DNA of 6,756 nucleotides from Acidobacteriaceae bacterium (GTDB lineage Bacteria; Acidobacteriota; Terriglobia; Terriglobales; Acidobacteriaceae): the NCBI GenBank assembly GCA_025929125.1, contig JAICMT010000083.1, forward strand, positions 1 to 6,756, written 5' to 3'. Below the pieces are notes generated by a model that was given only the letters and a program-made list of their open reading frames with translations, did no database searches and was not told where the DNA came from. Numbering within the stretch: position 1 is the stretch's first letter; each line of letters starts with the position of its first letter. The position numbers were made by a program, and so were the translations under genes. Positions 5,646 through 6,756 of the stretch are shown here, in pieces.

Positions 5646-6756
5646 ATGAGCGCTACGCAGACACGTCCGGATGAGTTGTTGAGCGATAAGCAGAATGAGC
5701 TGGACCAGCTTTCCATCAATACGTTGCGTTTCCTGGCAGTCGATGGAGTCGAGAAGGCGAAATCCGGCCACCCGGGCGCGCCGCTGGGCTGTGCGCCCAT
5801 TGCCTACCTGCTGTACACGCGCTTCATGCGGCACGATCCTGCGGACCCGAAGTGGATCAACCGCGACCGGTTCGTCCTGTCGAACGGGCACGCGTCGATG
5901 CTGCTGTACGGATCGCTGCATCTTTCCGGCTATGACCTGCCCCTGCAGCAGCTGGAGAACTTCCGCCAGTGGGGCTCGCACACGCCGGGCCACCCGGAGT
6001 ACGGCGAGACGCCGGGCGTCGAGGTGACCACCGGGCCGCTGGGCCAGGGCTTTGGCATGGCAGTGGGCATGGCGACGGCGGAGAAGCATATGGCCGCGGT
6101 TTACAACCGCGATCAGCACAACGTGATCGATCACTTCACCTATGTGCTGTGCGGCGATGGCGACCTGATGGAAGGCATCTCGCATGAGACCGCGTCGCTG
6201 GCCGGAACCCTCGGTCTGGGCAAGCTGATCGTGCTCTACGACGACAACCTGATCTCGCTGGACGGGCCGACCGAGTTGAGCTACACGGAGGATGTGACCA
6301 AGCGCTTTGAGGCCTACCACTGGCAGGTACTCAGCGTCTCAGACGGCAACGATCTGCGCGCGATCGAAGATGCGATCAAGCAGGCGCATGCGGAGACCAC
6401 GAAGCCGACGCTGATCCGGGTACGCACCGTGATTGGATACGGCAGCCCGAAGGCCGGCACCAAAGCAGTCCACGGCGAGGCCCTGGGACCGGAGGCCACC
6501 GCGGCCACCAAAAAGAACCTCGGCTGGCCCGAGGACAAGCAGTTCTACGTGCCGGAAGAGGCGAAGAAGAATTGGCTGGGCGCTAAGACGCGCGGCAAGC
6601 AGGTGCATGAGCAGTGGGACCAGCAGTTCGCCGAGTACAAGAAGGCCTACCCGGAGGACGCAGCCGAGTTTGAGCGCGTGATCAAGCAGGATCTGAAGCC
6701 CGGCTGGGAGAAGGCGCTGCCCAACGTCCCGACGGACAAGCCGATGGCGACACGCA
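5646..6756 (+). CDS. tkt: Transketolase, N-terminal 370 residues (cut by window end)
   Basis: Transketolase moves two-carbon ketol units between sugar phosphates using thiamine diphosphate and Mg2+ in the non-oxidative pentose phosphate pathway, in the cytoplasm. The visible 370 residues cover the ThDP pyrophosphate-binding domain, about 55% of a usual 660-690-residue enzyme; the frame is still open at 6756. Conserved pieces are SGHPGAPLG (His41), SNGHASMLLY (His82), TPGHPE (His116), TTGPLGQG, and the ThDP/Mg motif GDGDLMEGISHE (Asp171) ending at YDDNLISLDG (Asn201). The substrate-binding histidine is in VHGEALG (His276). The ATG at 5646 is preceded by AGAGGA at 5632-5637 with 8 nt spacing. 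An ATG at 5639 is in another frame and stops early. The residues around 285-370 between the two catalytic domains are lysine-rich and fit the family linker. No active-site residue in the visible part is missing. The gene faces away from the small membrane protein gene across a 213-bp intergenic region. Confidence 0.96.
   Translation, partial: MSATQTRPDELLSDKQNELDQLSINTLRFLAVDGVEKAKSGHPGAPLGCAPIAYLLYTRFMRHDPADPKWINRDRFVLSNGHASMLLYGSLHLSGYDLPLQQLENFRQWGSHTPGHPEYGETPGVEVTTGPLGQGFGMAVGMATAEKHMAAVYNRDQHNVIDHFTYVLCGDGDLMEGISHETASLAGTLGLGKLIVLYDDNLISLDGPTELSYTEDVTKRFEAYHWQVLSVSDGNDLRAIEDAIKQAHAETTKPTLIRVRTVIGYGSPKAGTKAVHGEALGPEATAATKKNLGWPEDKQFYVPEEAKKNWLGAKTRGKQVHEQWDQQFAEYKKAYPEDAAEFERVIKQDLKPGWEKALPNVPTDKPMATR

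Noticed and set aside
5478..6320. A 280-residue minus-strand open frame opposite transketolase
   Set aside because: It is antisense to an unmistakable transketolase and has no recognisable motif.

Overview
The window comes from a GC-rich bacterium. The best guess is an acidobacterium of the Terriglobales/Acidobacteriaceae type, judged from the overall look of the proteins: a small CPHC protein ending in a recognisable tail, a cytoplasmic GH15 glucoamylase, a GC-rich codon bias and short gene spacing. This placement is inference, because the window has no rRNA or other phylogenetic marker. No tRNA, insertion sequence, CRISPR array or phage gene was seen.

Layout from left to right. Positions 2-121 hold the tail of a small + strand protein with one CPHC pair. 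It converges, with a 6-bp gap, on a minus-strand soluble PAS-PAS histidine kinase (128-1714). A divergent intergenic region of 161 bp follows. Next is a complete + strand GH15 glucoamylase (1876-4302), and 77 bp later a CPBP-family intramembrane protease (4380-5183). A small two-segment membrane protein on the minus strand (5187-5432) ends 3 bp from the protease stop. A 213-bp divergent intergenic region with a perfect 8-bp inverted repeat separates it from the N-terminal 370 residues of a transketolase (from 5646), which is cut by the window end. Coding density is high and no gene-free stretch exceeds 213 bp.

How the genes might work together. Glucoamylase releases glucose from intracellular alpha-glucans such as glycogen or maltodextrins, and transketolase runs the non-oxidative pentose phosphate pathway. 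Both are carbohydrate metabolism, but they are separated by a minus-strand gene and are not one operon. The glucoamylase and protease genes could be cotranscribed. The kinase has no response regulator inside the window, so its target is unknown. Its divergent placement next to the glucoamylase suggests a regulatory link but does not show one.

I see no clear new biological system here. This looks like ordinary chromosomal metabolism with some small unknowns: a hypothetical membrane protein, the tail of a cysteine-pair protein, and several intergenic inverted repeats that could be operators.
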